In this document: positions 7,561-16,937 of the stretch, in pieces
Layout: every line of letters begins with the position of its first letter
How positions within the stretch are numbered: position 1 is the stretch's first letter
DNA from: Terfezia claveryi
Lineage: Eukaryota; Ascomycota; Pezizomycetes; Pezizales; Pezizaceae
Assembly: GCA_015179025.1 (NCBI GenBank)
Contig: WHUX01000508.1
Coordinates: 1-21,811, forward strand
DNA: 21,811 bases
Direction: 5' to 3'
Translations under genes and position numbers: made by a program
The notes under the pieces: model-generated
The model's database searches: none
What the model was told of the DNA's origin: nothing
Seen by the model: only the letters and a program-made list of their open reading frames with translations

Positions 7561-8040
7561 TGACTCGGCGCATCAGCAATCTATTCAATTGGCCTGGCCA
7601 TTGTTGCAGACTCAAAACAATTATCAACTGCATTTGAATTCATTATTTTTCTACAAATTGTTAGTCTCACCAATCATTATGCCACCTCTCATTACCTAAA
7701 ATTCACCCTTCCTAACCTGATATCTCTATATAATTCTTGCATATGGCGGTGGTGTAAGTTTCTGGAGTACGTCACCACGCCTCGGGATGTTGCAGAGCTG
7801 TCACAGTTACTCTGAGCTCGGATTCAAGACAACATTTCTGTTGTTCTTCGCCATAAAAGCGACTTCTCCTCTAACCTATCTCCAATTTCCGCTCAACCTC
7901 ATGCAATATTCACCAACTTCTACTCCGCACGCCCACCGGTCACAGGCCTGACACAAGCCTTCCAATTTGTTTGCTTTAGTTGCAGTGAAATAGAATAGTT
8001 GCTATAAGCTACTTGGATGGAATTTAACTGCTGTTAACTA
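7561..8040. other. unrecognised intergenic sequence
   Basis: No coding region, RNA gene or repeat could be supported. The 66-residue frames on both strands around 7433-7637 mirror each other and have no motif. Confidence 0.45.
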
Positions 8041-8077
8041 ATATAGTGGGCTGTTTTTGGGTGACGGGAGGTGTCAC

Positions 8078-8394
8078 CGGGGCCTCTGTTGCTGCCTCTT
8101 CCGCCGCCGCCGCTTTCTCCTCCCCGCCGTTGCTGCCTCTTCCGCCGCTGTCGCTGCCTCCTCCCTCGCCGTTGCTGTCTCCTCCCCGCTGTCGCTGCCT
8201 CCTCCGCTGCTGTCGCTATCTCCTCCGCCACCGCCGCCACTGTCTCCTCCACCGTCGCCGCTATCTCTCCACCGTCGCCGCCGCTGTCTCCTCCGCCGCT
8301 GTCGCTGCCTCCTCCGCCGCTGTCGCTGCCCTCCTCCGCCGCTACCGCTGTCTAATCCGCCTCTGCCCACTCCGCCTCTGCCGCTGTGGAGCGG
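8078..8394. repeat. CCG/CTG-rich low-complexity tract
   Basis: About 320 bp of imperfect triplet and hexamer repeats built from GCCGCT, GTCGCTGCC and TCCTCC words. It produces long open frames on both strands (Ala/Ser-, Pro/Leu- and Arg/Gly-rich), but these are composition effects. The strand asymmetry (C/T on the plus strand, G/A on the minus) is strong. The tract lies just upstream of a non-LTR tail and may derive from a coding or 5' region of that element or be an independent microsatellite. Confidence 0.85.
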
Positions 8395-8435
8395 CTTTTC
8401 ATCCATCTTCACCTGTGAGGATCTTTTGTGTTAGG

Positions 8436-8646
8436 CGGACTTCAGTCAGGCCCGTGGGGTCCTCCGAATTAGTCGGTTTAATGACAGCATGGGAGTGCCC
8501 GCCTTTCTGGAGTTCACATATTCTTTGTTTTCCGCTCGCTGGACCTGGCATATTACCTTGCCTTGACCTGAATTCACCCGGGTTTCCGGGGGGCTGCTCA
8601 TGGTCCCCTTACTGGGACCGAATAGTAATTTTAAAAAAAAAAAAAA
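8436..8646 (+). mobile_element. 5'-truncated non-LTR element, 3' UTR with poly(A)
   Basis: Aligns with the 3' end of the larger LINE at 20430-20634: CAGTCAGGC, TGACAGCATGGG, CTTGAATTCACC/CTTGAATCCACC, CGGG.TTCCG..TGGCT, CTCATGGTCCCCTTAC, then A14 at 8633-8646. No ORF part is left. The left boundary is approximate. Confidence 0.75.
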
Positions 8647-10959
8647 GGATTACTAAGGGCACTAACGACGGCCAAATGAATAAATTACTTAAGAAGAGAT
8701 CGACCATGGAAAACCAGTTGTGCTAAATGGAGCTATGTGTTCTAGAGATTGGGCACGAAGGCTCCCACAGCAAGTATTCCCTGAGGTTTCACTCACCCAT
8801 TTAACTTCCCCACCTTTTGAATCCATTCAAGACCCCTTATAAGAATATCATCGACGCCTGGAGCCCTTTATACGCAACACTGGACCTGGAATTTGGATGG
8901 GCCTAAAACCCACTTACTTGTTTACCAGCGGCTTGCGACAAGTGATGGAGTAGTTCAGTTAGTCAAAACTGCTCGAGGACAATTCGCCTCTAGCAGTGCG
9001 GAAGAGGGGGCTCAACAGAGTTATGAGGGAGGAGGACGATGGTGATGCTTGTAAGATTACGAGGTTATGCAGCGGAGGAATCTTGAGAGAATCGTGTGTG
9101 TATATTCAAAATAGAGAGCTATCAAAGGTATCCCTATAGACTTATTCGCTATGGTCCTTGTGTTCTATCTGCCAAAGAGATATTTTTCCTGCGTACTTTC
9201 CGGCTATTTTATCTTTCGCAGTCCTTTCCCAATTGCCTTAATCCGGAACCCCGGTCTATCCCAATTGCCTTATTTTGGTTGCTTACCCTCGTGACCTTTC
9301 ATAGGTACAAGCGAGAGTTATTCACAACAATGCTTAACCTTCGTACTTTAATGGAACCCTCTCCCAAGTACCAACAAGTATGACTTCAGATCATATCTGA
9401 CCTCAGCAGGGTAATACCCCTCCAGAAATTACGGGGCCGAATGGAGGGCCTATTTGGAATTTCGGATTGGGTGGCTGTTATATTGGTCAAAGGGTATTGT
9501 CTCGTGAATGACCAAAAGAAGGAAGGAATATCTTCATCACCTGTAGTAGTTATACCGGACCTAAGAGGTTGTCGGGTAATTCCAGCTCTAATGGAGGACT
9601 CGGAGGGAATTATTGAGGTAATGACTTAGATGCTACGATAATATGTAATAGTGACTAATGAGAGATAGGGCTGCATGTGGGGCGGTACCACTTCACAGTT
9701 GGACTACAACTCCGGAATATTCTTGACACCGGCATCCTTGAGCGGATCCGAAGCCGCAAGTCTTGCCCAAGCCACGGTACTCGAAATTCAAGTAACCCCC
9801 AATTTTGCCGCAGGTGCAACCAAATTCTACTACACCCCACCAATGTCCATCTACCATCACAAACTGTACATCCACCTATCTTGTGCTTCTTGCATCTCTG
9901 ACTCAGGTCTTTATTAGATTTGTCTGAGGAGGAGGCTCAGCTAGGGTCTACAGCAGAGATTTCTTCTATTTCGATCGTTCATGGCAAATATTTCCATCCC
10001 AGTATGGTATTCTAGAGTCGGCCAATTCCTCTGTTATGTCGCTATCGACATACCCTACATGCCTTCTCTTAATTCTATTTCTACCCCCATTCCCTACAGG
10101 CTCCATCTCCATTGCTGTCTCCTCCCCTCTATATGTCCTTCACCTCCTCCAACAAAACAAGAAAATATCTCTTCGGTAGTGTTATCCTGCCCAGGCCCCT
10201 CCGCCTTAGTCGATTGTTACTTTACTTGTCTCCCCAGATCATTTCTCACCCACACCCGATAATTTCAATTTTTCCTTTAATTCATCAATCTTGCCTTCAA
10301 GTTTCTCAATAAACTACAATCCTTTGCAAATCCTTAATTTTGAGTCAGTCCAGCGATTCCTAATTCACTGTTTACTTCACTCCCATCATGCCTCCATATG
10401 AGCTTCTTCATCCAAAGTCATTAGTTACATAACCGGCGTTAACAGAGCAGGCAATAGAAGCCCATCCATCTTTGTTCATCTTTCTCCTTTTTCTTTCCTT
10501 TTGGATTGGTATATCAGTACTCATATTTAACCTATCTGCCTATGGCGGATCCCCGGTGGCTACCAGGCCGCATGTCCAACACCTGGTCTGCTCCTGGCTC
10601 GAATCTATGTACATGCCCAGATACGCCACCAATAAGTAGGCTAAAGGAAAACTTTGACTGTCATAAAGTGTGCTGAAAGAAAAGGCCTCGCTAATGGAAA
10701 ATTCAAAGCCCCGGTAAAGAAAGGAACTCTCAATCCGTACCATCCACTCAGGAATCAAGTGTCTCAGTCATAACATCGGGCAGCATATTCACGGGGAAAG
10801 ACGCAACCTGTCCTCCTCGGCGTTCTTTCAACAATCACCTTATCCCCAAGATTTGCATACCCTTGTTGTCTTCTCCATCAGCGCTGCACGAATAACCAGT
10901 GTCCATGCCTGTAGTGGTGGGACTACCTGCTCTGATGGTTATTTTTATTTTAATACTCA
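8647..10959. other. long gene-poor interval
   Basis: About 2.3 kb without a supported gene. Plus-strand open frames near 9096-9383 (95 residues, no ATG start), 9441-9629, 9675-9917 and 9981-10262, and a minus-strand frame 10540-10758, are short and without recognisable domains or repeats. The stretch 10080-10320 is rich in C/T. No inverted repeats, tRNA or other RNA genes were recognised. Confidence 0.45.
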
Positions 10960-10964
10960 TACTC

Positions 10965-11035
10965 ACATGCGACCCCATAAGGAGGTGGTGGTGAGCCACC
11001 CTGCAACCCGGGTGGATTCAAGGTACCTACGAGTT
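10965..11035 (-). mobile_element. remnant of non-LTR element 3' tail, reverse orientation
   Basis: TGCGACCCCATAAGGAGG, GAGCCACCC, CCCGGGTGGATTCAAGG and AGTTA read as the reverse complement of the LINE 3' tail (compare 16958-17045 and the complement of 20520-20610). The poly(T) that would be on the left is replaced by an AT-rich stretch (10938-10962). No ORF part is identifiable to its right. Confidence 0.6.
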
Positions 11036-11797
11036 AATCAGCATGACCGGCAGAAAGGGGAATGGATCCTATGGCTCAGGTAAAATATCTAGCAAGTGGG
11101 AAAAGCTCAATATACAAGACCCGACAAATGTGGAACCTCGTTATCGCTGGAGTGGGAAAATGCTTCAACCAAACTTATATTGGCTCCAGTGAAAAATGGA
11201 AAACCCAAGTTTTTCATATACAAAGAAAAACAAAGCCAAAGTGAATGCTCATCTGTCCCAGTTGTATTCTGTTGTGAGGAAAAATTACTTACCCACGTGG
11301 AGTCCCTCTGATATCATTCCCTAGGACCTGACCAACCTTTCGGACCCTTCTGTGCTCTTTCACTAACCAGCGAATGCCTAGAATTGGGATATTCTCATTG
11401 TCTTCGCCGATCCAACAGAACCACCGCAAGCACGTTGTCGAGGTCAACTGAGAGGGCTCGTCTGTACGGTGTAGTTGAGGGTGGCACCCGTTGCATGTGT
11501 GTATATGCCGTTCGTGCCAGAACCTACCGGTACTTAGTGTAAAAGTTCAGGTGTGTAATATGTATAAGCAAGCAGCTTGTATTATTTTATTCTGTATTCT
11601 CCTTCTCCAAGTTCTAAGCTAAACTCAGCACAGCACAGCCATTCCTCATGTTCGTCATCGTTAGCTATGCCGAGCTATTGGCTATGTCGGGTTTGGCACA
11701 TACGACCTCGTGTGAGTGATTCCACAACAATTGTTGTAGTTGTATCGCCAATAAGCACCTGGGCATTTCTCGTACAGCACCGTCTAGTCTGATTACG
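11036..11797. other. intergenic region upstream of the kinase
   Basis: No gene recognised. Two overlapping frames (11062-11244 and 11096-11311) share the same DNA; neither has a known motif. 11577-11640 is pyrimidine-rich (TTCTCCTTCTCCAAG), as is common in fungal promoters, and lies about 250 bp before the kinase ATG, so it may belong to its promoter. That is inference. Confidence 0.35.
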
Positions 11798-11848
11798 GTA
11801 CGTAGACAGTCCTATTTGGTACCAAGACATGTTGCTCATATACTGCAG
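11798..11848 (+). other. candidate 5'-UTR intron of the kinase gene
   Basis: GTACGT at 11798 fits a fungal splice donor and ACTGCAG ending at 11848 fits an acceptor, giving 51 nt, a normal small fungal intron size. The acceptor is 11 nt before the ATG. The upstream exon has an in-frame stop, so splicing would not lengthen the protein. The branch site is weak. Sequence-based guess only. Confidence 0.3.
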
Positions 11849-11859
11849 AAGCCGGTAGT

Positions 11860-14098
11860 ATGCCAGATAACTTTTCCCCCGCCCAACCAATCTACGATGC
11901 CACTATCTGTGGATCACCTGCTTGCTCACCTCCGCCGGCGGGTGCTCATGCCGCATCTGCAAATATTCACAAGTCCGCTTGTGTGAAGCGCAAAACCCAA
12001 GAAAGCGAAAGCGTTCATTCCGTTATAGCATCCAAGCGCTTCCGTCTAGCAAGCTATATTCCACCTCCCTTGCCCTACGGGATTGTGGACGGTCTACCCG
12101 GTGTCTTTGAATCCAGATACTTTGTGCGGCACTACATTCTCCCCAAAAATACCCAATCAACTACAGACGTCCTCACGATGGACGAAATAGTGCTTGCTCT
12201 TTCCATCCTTGCATGCCTTGCCCGTCATCCAGATTCCTTAATTTTCGAATCGCCTGACGGAACATACAGCTACAGACGAAACGACTTTTCCGATGCCAGC
12301 TTCCCATCCTGGTTCTGCACGTTGGGAAATTGGATTATCACTGCGTTTGGCGGGAAGAAACAAACACACCATCCAAGGTGGATCTGTTTGGAAGACTATT
12401 CCTTCTTCGGTGGATGTAACAATTGCATCCGCCCAGACTTCATTCTCGCGTTTTCACCTGACCCCCCGAAAAACTCTCCTGGTCCTCCGTGCTCATAGTC
12501 GGGTCTGGCAATCCAACCTCAGCCTGTGGACTATCAAAGAGCATACAATATGCACAACTAGTATTGCTCGCACAGCCTTTCCGAAATGCTGTGATCGGGG
12601 TCGTAACATCAAGTAAAACAGCACTGAGGTTTTGGAGGTTTGACCGAGCTGGAGGAATTGTGTCGTTTGATTTGGATTACAGCAAAACTTCAAAGCGGCT
12701 TCTGGAGCTTGTTTTGTGTTTACACGCGTTGCCCAACTTGGATGCTTCGGCTCTGGGGTTTCACACAGAAAGCACGCGGGACCCGGGATTTCCGTTTCCA
12801 CTGGAGAATTGTCAAGTTGGTGAAGCAATTGACAGGAGTTGCAATGATCAGAGTTCCATAAAGGAGGCTTTATCTGCGGATGCTGATGCACCCGCCCCAG
12901 GGACAGGGATGGATGCACCTGCATCAGGGATGGATAAGCTGGAGAATACCGACATCATAATACTAGACGAAGTCATCTTCAAGGCCCCCAACGCCCTCAG
13001 CCGCGCAACTCGAGTATGGAGGGGTCATATACTGCCATCCAAAAAGCAAGTTATCGTCAAATACAGCTGGCGTAAGACTTGCCGACCCCCTGAATCTGTT
13101 TCGTACGAAATTGCCCAGCAGCGTGGCGTAATCGGACTAGCAGAATTCATATCCTACAATTCTTACGAAAATGTTCGTGATGGAGTCCGCCAGGGTCTTG
13201 TCCCTGTAAATAAAACACTATCTGAGGATACATACAACTCGTTCATGGCGATCCATGACCGAACATTCACCAGGCTTGTCTTGGGTACTATTGGTACACC
13301 ACTCACATCGGCTAATCTTTCCCCACTAGAAGTTGCCCAAGGGTTACTCGCGGGGCTGATTGGCCATGCTTCGCTCTTTTTTTATGCAGGCATCTTACAC
13401 CGTGATATCTCACCAAATAATATCCTCTTTTGCTCTGATCCGATCTTAATCCCGAATCCCAGGCCAGAGATCTGTGGCAACCAAACGTCATTGCGGGGGT
13501 GTATTATTGATCTCGATTACGCCATCAACGTTACAAAAATAGGAGGCTCGGAAGTCAACGAGCATGTGGGCACATACCCGTTTCTAGCAATTGACATTCT
13601 GAGTCACACATGTCCACACCGGTACCGCCATGATCTGGAAAGTTTCCTCTACCTCCTGATCTGGGTAGCATGCTACCCCCCCTTATCTCCGCCACCTTCG
13701 GTCGCAGCTTCCACCCTAGAGCAGAGTCTGTCTTCCCTCGAGAGCAAAACTCAACAAGCCCCTTACCACGATCCCTCGCTGCGTGGTGCGTGGGTGACGC
13801 GCAAACTGTAGCAGTCGCCAAACGAGAGTTTGTCCTTTTCCGATCAGTGTTTGAGACTTTGTTGGAGTCATTTCGGCCAGGATACGAGGCGTTCAAAGAT
13901 GCAGCTAGAGGAATGAGGGACATATTGTGTCAAGACATGTCGGCAATGGTGTCCCCGGAACACCCGCAGGTCAAGGTCTGGCCGGATGAGGTTAGGCCAG
14001 GAGTTGGGAATTTCGAAGCGTTTACGGAGATGAGAGCAGTTTTGGAGGAGTTGGTTAGGAGTTTAGAGCAAGGGGCTCCAGAGAATTACAAGGAATGA
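11860..14098 (+). CDS. FunK1-family protein kinase, split over three frames
   Basis: FunK1 kinases are fungus-specific Ser/Thr-like kinases of mostly unknown substrate. The ATG at 11860 opens frame one (to 12498). The second frame carries WxxVLIVG, AQPFRNAVIG, LRFWRFDRAGGIVSFD, the beta-3 lysine in VIVKYSW (residue about 399), the catalytic loop HRDISPNNIL (about 514), the metal-binding IDLDYA (about 550), GTYPFLAIDIL and HRYRHDLESFLYLLIW. The third frame carries the FunK1 end AAWCVGDAQTVAVAKREF and stops at 14098. With two one-base corrections the product is about 746 residues, a normal size. Catalytic residues are intact and the Ala/Pro/Gly-rich insert (ADADAPAPGTGMDAPASG) is tolerable. The frame changes lie at C6 (12462-12467) and C7 (13676-13682), so assembly errors, recent mutation or slippage are all possible. 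Introns at these points are less likely because no donor/acceptor pair is evident. Confidence 0.85.
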
Positions 14099-14126
14099 CA
14101 ATGCAGATTTGCAGCTTCCCAACATC

Positions 14127-14150
14127 ATTAAAATAAATACACCAAATAAA
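14127..14150 (+). promoter_or_regulatory. candidate polyadenylation signals of the kinase gene
   Basis: AATAAA occurs twice (14132-14137 and 14145-14150), 34 and 47 nt after the kinase stop codon and just before the inverted-repeat element at 14157. Spacing is plausible for a fungal 3' end. Confidence 0.4.
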
Positions 14151-14156
14151 TCAGTA

Positions 14157-14614
14157 CAGATGACGCTCGATACAAGCATATCGTCCGGACGGGGAGGAAT
14201 ATGCTTATAACCAATATATTCTTATATCACGAGAAAGTGAGTAAGTATAGAATAAATTCGGAAAAGTTGCGGAATAGCATTATCAATATGACAGAAGCAT
14301 ACAGGAGGCAAATAAAGAGATATACGGAAGTACAGGGGCCAGAATCTCAAGAGGAGGAGAGCCATAATTTGCAAAGTAGCGATTGTGTATTGAGCTTCGT
14401 TATGTCGTAACAATTCTCTATGTTATTATTGTATGCCAACGTTGCAGAGCGGGGTTATTTCTTATCGATAATCCTCTCTTTGTGGCTTAGTCCGTCGCTT
14501 GATACTAGCATACTATGGTGACTAAGCGAAATAAATAAGAATATTCTAGTATCCAAAATATGCTTATTTACTATATGGGACCGGCGGGGGTATGCTTGTA
14601 TCGAGTGTCATCTG
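14157..14614. mobile_element. 458-bp MITE with TA target duplication, Tc1/mariner (pogo/Fot1-like)
   Basis: Terminal inverted repeats of 24 bp with one mismatch: CAGATGACGCTCGATACAAG at 14157 and, as complement, CAGATGACACTCGATACAAG ending at 14614, both continuing CATA. Both ends are flanked by TA (14155-14156 and 14615-14616), the target duplication of the Tc1/mariner superfamily. Subterminal AATATGCTTAT words occur near both ends. Internally CTTAGTC...GACTAAG (about 14486-14526) forms another inverted pair. No transposase is encoded; the 69-residue frame at 14201-14410 has no DDE motif. The CTCGATA(T/C)AA core resembles pogo/Fot1-type ends. It would need a transposase supplied elsewhere. 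Confidence 0.85.
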
Positions 14615-14616
14615 TA

Positions 14617-14971
14617 TGAGCTTATGAGATAAGTAGCTACTGAAGCTGTGTCTACCTATTGGCAGGGATGATATTCTGACATGGAGAATGCGCTGTAATT
14701 ACAATCATGGAAATTGTAGTGAGCAAGCTCCTTGGCAACACTCGTAAATGCACTCGAGAGTCACGAGAAGAATTGAGATTGAAATTGCCTTCAGCGCCAT
14801 ACAAACTGTGGTATTGCCTTATGTGGTATGCGACCACAGTTCTAGAGTCATGCCACGATGTATATGTAGCGAGCTTAGCATACTTAGCATAGAGAAGATG
14901 AACAACCTTCACATCACAGTTGGTACCCATCACACGGGGATAAGGAGCGTGTGATTCCATTTTTTTTTCCA
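14617..14971. other. interval holding a possible 5' LTR
   Basis: The 5' LTR of the retrotransposon to the right should lie between the MITE and the gag remnant. GGGATGATATTCTGACATGG at 14666 resembles a purine-rich stretch followed by a TG start, but only four bases of the 3' LTR are in the window, so no LTR pair can be aligned. No primer-binding site was identified with confidence. Confidence 0.25.
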
Positions 14972-15212
14972 GCCTTCATAGAGCTTGCGATTCTCTTTGA
15001 GCCTGCAGAGCTCACGAATCCCTTTAAGCCTGAAGTGCTTGGTAATCTTTCTTCCGAGCCAGCAGAGCTCAGGATTCTCTTGTTTCGAGCCAGCGGAGCT
15101 CAGTAATCTCTCTTGGAGCCAGCAGAGCTGAGGATCTCTCTTTGAGGCAGCAGAGCTCACGAACTTCTCTGAGCCTTCAACAGCTCACGTCGTTAACGAG
15201 CCTTCAGTGCTC
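14972..15212. repeat. degenerate tandem repeat with GAGCTC core
   Basis: About nine units of roughly 25-31 bp, consensus GAGCCAGCAGAGCTCAGGA followed by TCTCTT. Most units keep AGAGCTCA; the outer ones have drifted. It lies directly before the first Gag-like frame and is probably leader or LTR sequence of the retrotransposon. Minus-strand reading gives a repetitive frame (LCWL...KE) that I regard as a by-product. Confidence 0.75.
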
Positions 15213-16050
15213 ACTGCAAACCTGGATCCTGCCAACCCTATTAAAGACTTGCAGTCGTCATTAGACGGTCCTGCTTGGGCTGTCAAGGGTGACGGAGGAC
15301 GAAGGACAAGGCAAATCTCGAAGGGCTTCTCAGTAAGAGAAGACTCTGACGAGGAAGGTACAGTAATAACGGTAAGGAAAGGTAAACCTGCCCCACCCTC
15401 AGTTGAAGAGAGATCAGCATTAGCACCTGCCAGCAGAATGTTATTTGCAAGTTCTCAGCCCCAGGAAGGCGAGGGCAGCCAGAGAGAAGCCCACAGGGCA
15501 GACCTCGAGCAAACCCCAAGACCCCAAGGGCATTTGCAGTCAGTTGCTCCTAGTTCTGCCCGTACTTCTGCCCGTTCCACTTCTGCCGTTCCACTTCTGC
15601 CCGTTCCACTTCTGTCCCTCCACTCCTAGCTTCTTTCAGCATTTTTTTGCCTACTACCGAAGGTATTCAAGCTGTTATAGAAGGAATCTCGGCAGTTTCA
15701 GGGTTTTTACGGTCAGAGACGTCTATACTAAACCCAGAGAGCAGCGAAGAGGAGGAAGACATAGAACAGGAGCAGGCAGGCAGACCGAGCCAACCTAGCA
15801 CAAGCACAACGAGTACAAGCAGACCGAGCCAACCTAGCACGAGAACAACGAGTACAAGCAGACCGAGCCAACCTAGCACGAGTACAACGAGTACAAGCAG
15901 ACCGAGCCAACCTAGCGCGAGTACAACGAGTACAAGCAGACCGAGCCCAACCTAGCACAAGTACAACAAGTACAAGCAGACCTAGCATAAGTACAACGAG
16001 TACAAGCAGACCGAGCCATCTTAGAAAAAGAAGACCCGTCGGACCTAGCA
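15207..16050 (+). pseudogene. Gag N-terminal region of the LTR retrotransposon
   Basis: Frame one (15207-15629) holds ANLDPANPIKDLQSSLDGPA, an acidic segment REDSDEEGTV and Ser/Pro-rich sequence ending in a short ARTSARSTSAVPLLPVP repeat. Frame two (15647-15955) continues with TEGIQAVIEGISAVSGFL, an acidic NPESSEEEEDIEQEQ stretch and a 13-residue repeat RPSQPSTSTTSTS. A frameshift separates the two and another (+1) occurs in the fifth repeat. There is no ATG in a convincing context for the first frame, so the true start is unknown. Disordered acidic leaders like this are usual before the Gag core of fungal Ty3-type elements. Confidence 0.65.
15782..16025 (+). repeat. 39-bp minisatellite coding a 13-residue Gag repeat
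   Basis: Four 39-bp units beginning AGACCGAGCCAACCTAGCAC, one 40-bp unit (an extra C in GAGCCCAACC) and one 30-bp unit (nine bases deleted), then a partial unit. The translation repeats RPSQPSTSTTSTS until the extra C shifts the frame. Length not a multiple of three in the fifth unit kills the frame. Confidence 0.88.
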
Positions 16051-16052
16051 AA

Positions 16053-16505
16053 ATGCGGACGACATTTCCGAAAGAAATTAAGCTGAAAGAGCTAAAACCC
16101 TTCAATGGTACACCAGCCGATCTGGAGAGCTTTGATATCGGTATCAACTTCGAGTTGTTACCTCAAAATCAACCTCTATATTATGGTGGATACGATCCTG
16201 ATGGGGACTACCAATATGTAGCTCCGGATGCACCGGATGCACGGTCAAACTATATCATGGGAAGAAGACTGTGTGCAGGATTGGTGGCAAAGCTAGACTA
16301 GAGGGTGATGCGAAGAAATGGCTTGAAGATTACCAGTCCCAGAAGAAGCCAATCCCCAATTGCTGGAGGAAGCATGCGGATATGGATGAGCCGGTGTTGC
16401 AGGGGAATGGGGATGTTGTTGAAATATCATTATTTGATTTATTGAAAGAACAGTTCAGCGGAGAAGTGGATGCTCGCACTGCGGAGGTTGAGCTGAAGAG
16501 ATACA
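16053..16505 (+). pseudogene. Gag core, left part (interrupted)
   Basis: Frame one gives FPKEIKLKELKPFNGTPADL, LPQNQPLYYGGYDPDGDYQY and NYIMGRRLCAGLVAKLD. A one-base shift near 16295 leads to LEGDAKKWLEDYQ, WRKHADMDEPVL, LFDLLKEQFSGEVDARTAEV and ELKRYK. The (L)xPFNG start, GxAxxWLxxY and LxxxF arrangement is that of the Ty3/Gypsy capsid region. The frame is cut after ELKRYK at 16505 by the TIR element and resumes at 17497 with WGPLKKG. Confidence 0.78.
16501..16505. repeat. left target-site duplication of the TIR element
   Basis: ATACA at 16501-16505 pairs with GTACA at 17497-17501 (one mismatch), immediately outside the inverted repeats. The exact length (4 or 5 bp) is uncertain. Confidence 0.55.
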
Positions 16506-16923
16506 AATCCGTGGGCGAAAGTCTTGGTGAAACATCGAAAACACAGCCAAAATGGCCCAAAGTGCCCATCGTATGTAGATACCTGCCTAATTGTACTTAT
16601 CCTCTGAATTCTGCGACGATTTTTGGTAGAGCTTAAGCTTGATATAATGTCCCTAATTCCAGCTGTGCCAGCGATTTTTGAAGTGAATGTAAAGTGAAAA
16701 GTTGCCAAAATACGCTATTCCCCATACAAATTAGCGCCGTTTTTGCTTTTTTTTTTTTGAAATTGGTTCAACTCTGTAGACTACTGTGCCTGTCTATGGC
16801 GTCGCAGCTACCTCAAAGAATCAGAGAAGAGGCTCTGAACTTCTTTCTTCATTTCATAACTATTTTCGTGTTAATCTCTTGCAAACTCGATTTTTAACAT
16901 TTTTTCTCCAACGGCCACTTTTG

Positions 16924-16937
16924 GCCATTTTGGCTGT
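16924..16937. repeat. 14-bp target-site duplication of the inner LINE (left copy)
   Basis: GCCATTTTGGCTGT at 16924-16937 is repeated exactly at 17445-17458 on the other side of the LINE. Length is typical of LINE insertion. Confidence 0.85.

Noticed and set aside
8034..8726. Long open frames on both strands across the CCG/CTG tract (up to 226 codons)
   Set aside because: Open on many frames at once because the triplets contain no stop codons; composition effect, no domain.
9360..9600. Short rRNA-like strings: GGTAATTCCAGCTCTAATGG (about 9578) and GACCTCAGCAGGGTAATACCC (about 9400)
   Set aside because: They recall conserved stretches of the small and large rRNA genes, but the surrounding sequence does not continue to match and the order is not that of rDNA. 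Probably chance or a very old fragment.
9675..9917. 80-residue plus-strand frame (WGGTTSQLDYNSG...)
   Set aside because: Protein-like composition but no known family, no neighbours supporting it and no conserved repeat; too short to call.
11062..11311. Two overlapping frames upstream of the kinase
   Set aside because: Neither has a motif and they occupy the same DNA in different frames; no basis for choosing either.
12493..12924. 143-residue minus-strand frame inside the kinase gene
   Set aside because: Shadow of the coding strand; FunK1 motifs are on the plus strand.
13555..13923. 122-residue minus-strand frame over the kinase C-terminus
   Set aside because: Shadow frame without motif.
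14201..14410. 69-residue ORF inside the TA-flanked MITE
   Set aside because: No transposase motif, AT-rich, and the opposite strand is equally open; not a gene.
14972..15160. Minus-strand frame over the GAGCTC repeat (LCWLQERLLSSAGSK...)
   Set aside because: Repetition of the DNA unit gives a repetitive peptide; no known leucine-rich or similar repeat pattern is satisfied.
15782..16025. Regular direct repeat resembling a CRISPR array
   Set aside because: Units are contiguous with no unique spacers, and they encode a Gag repeat.
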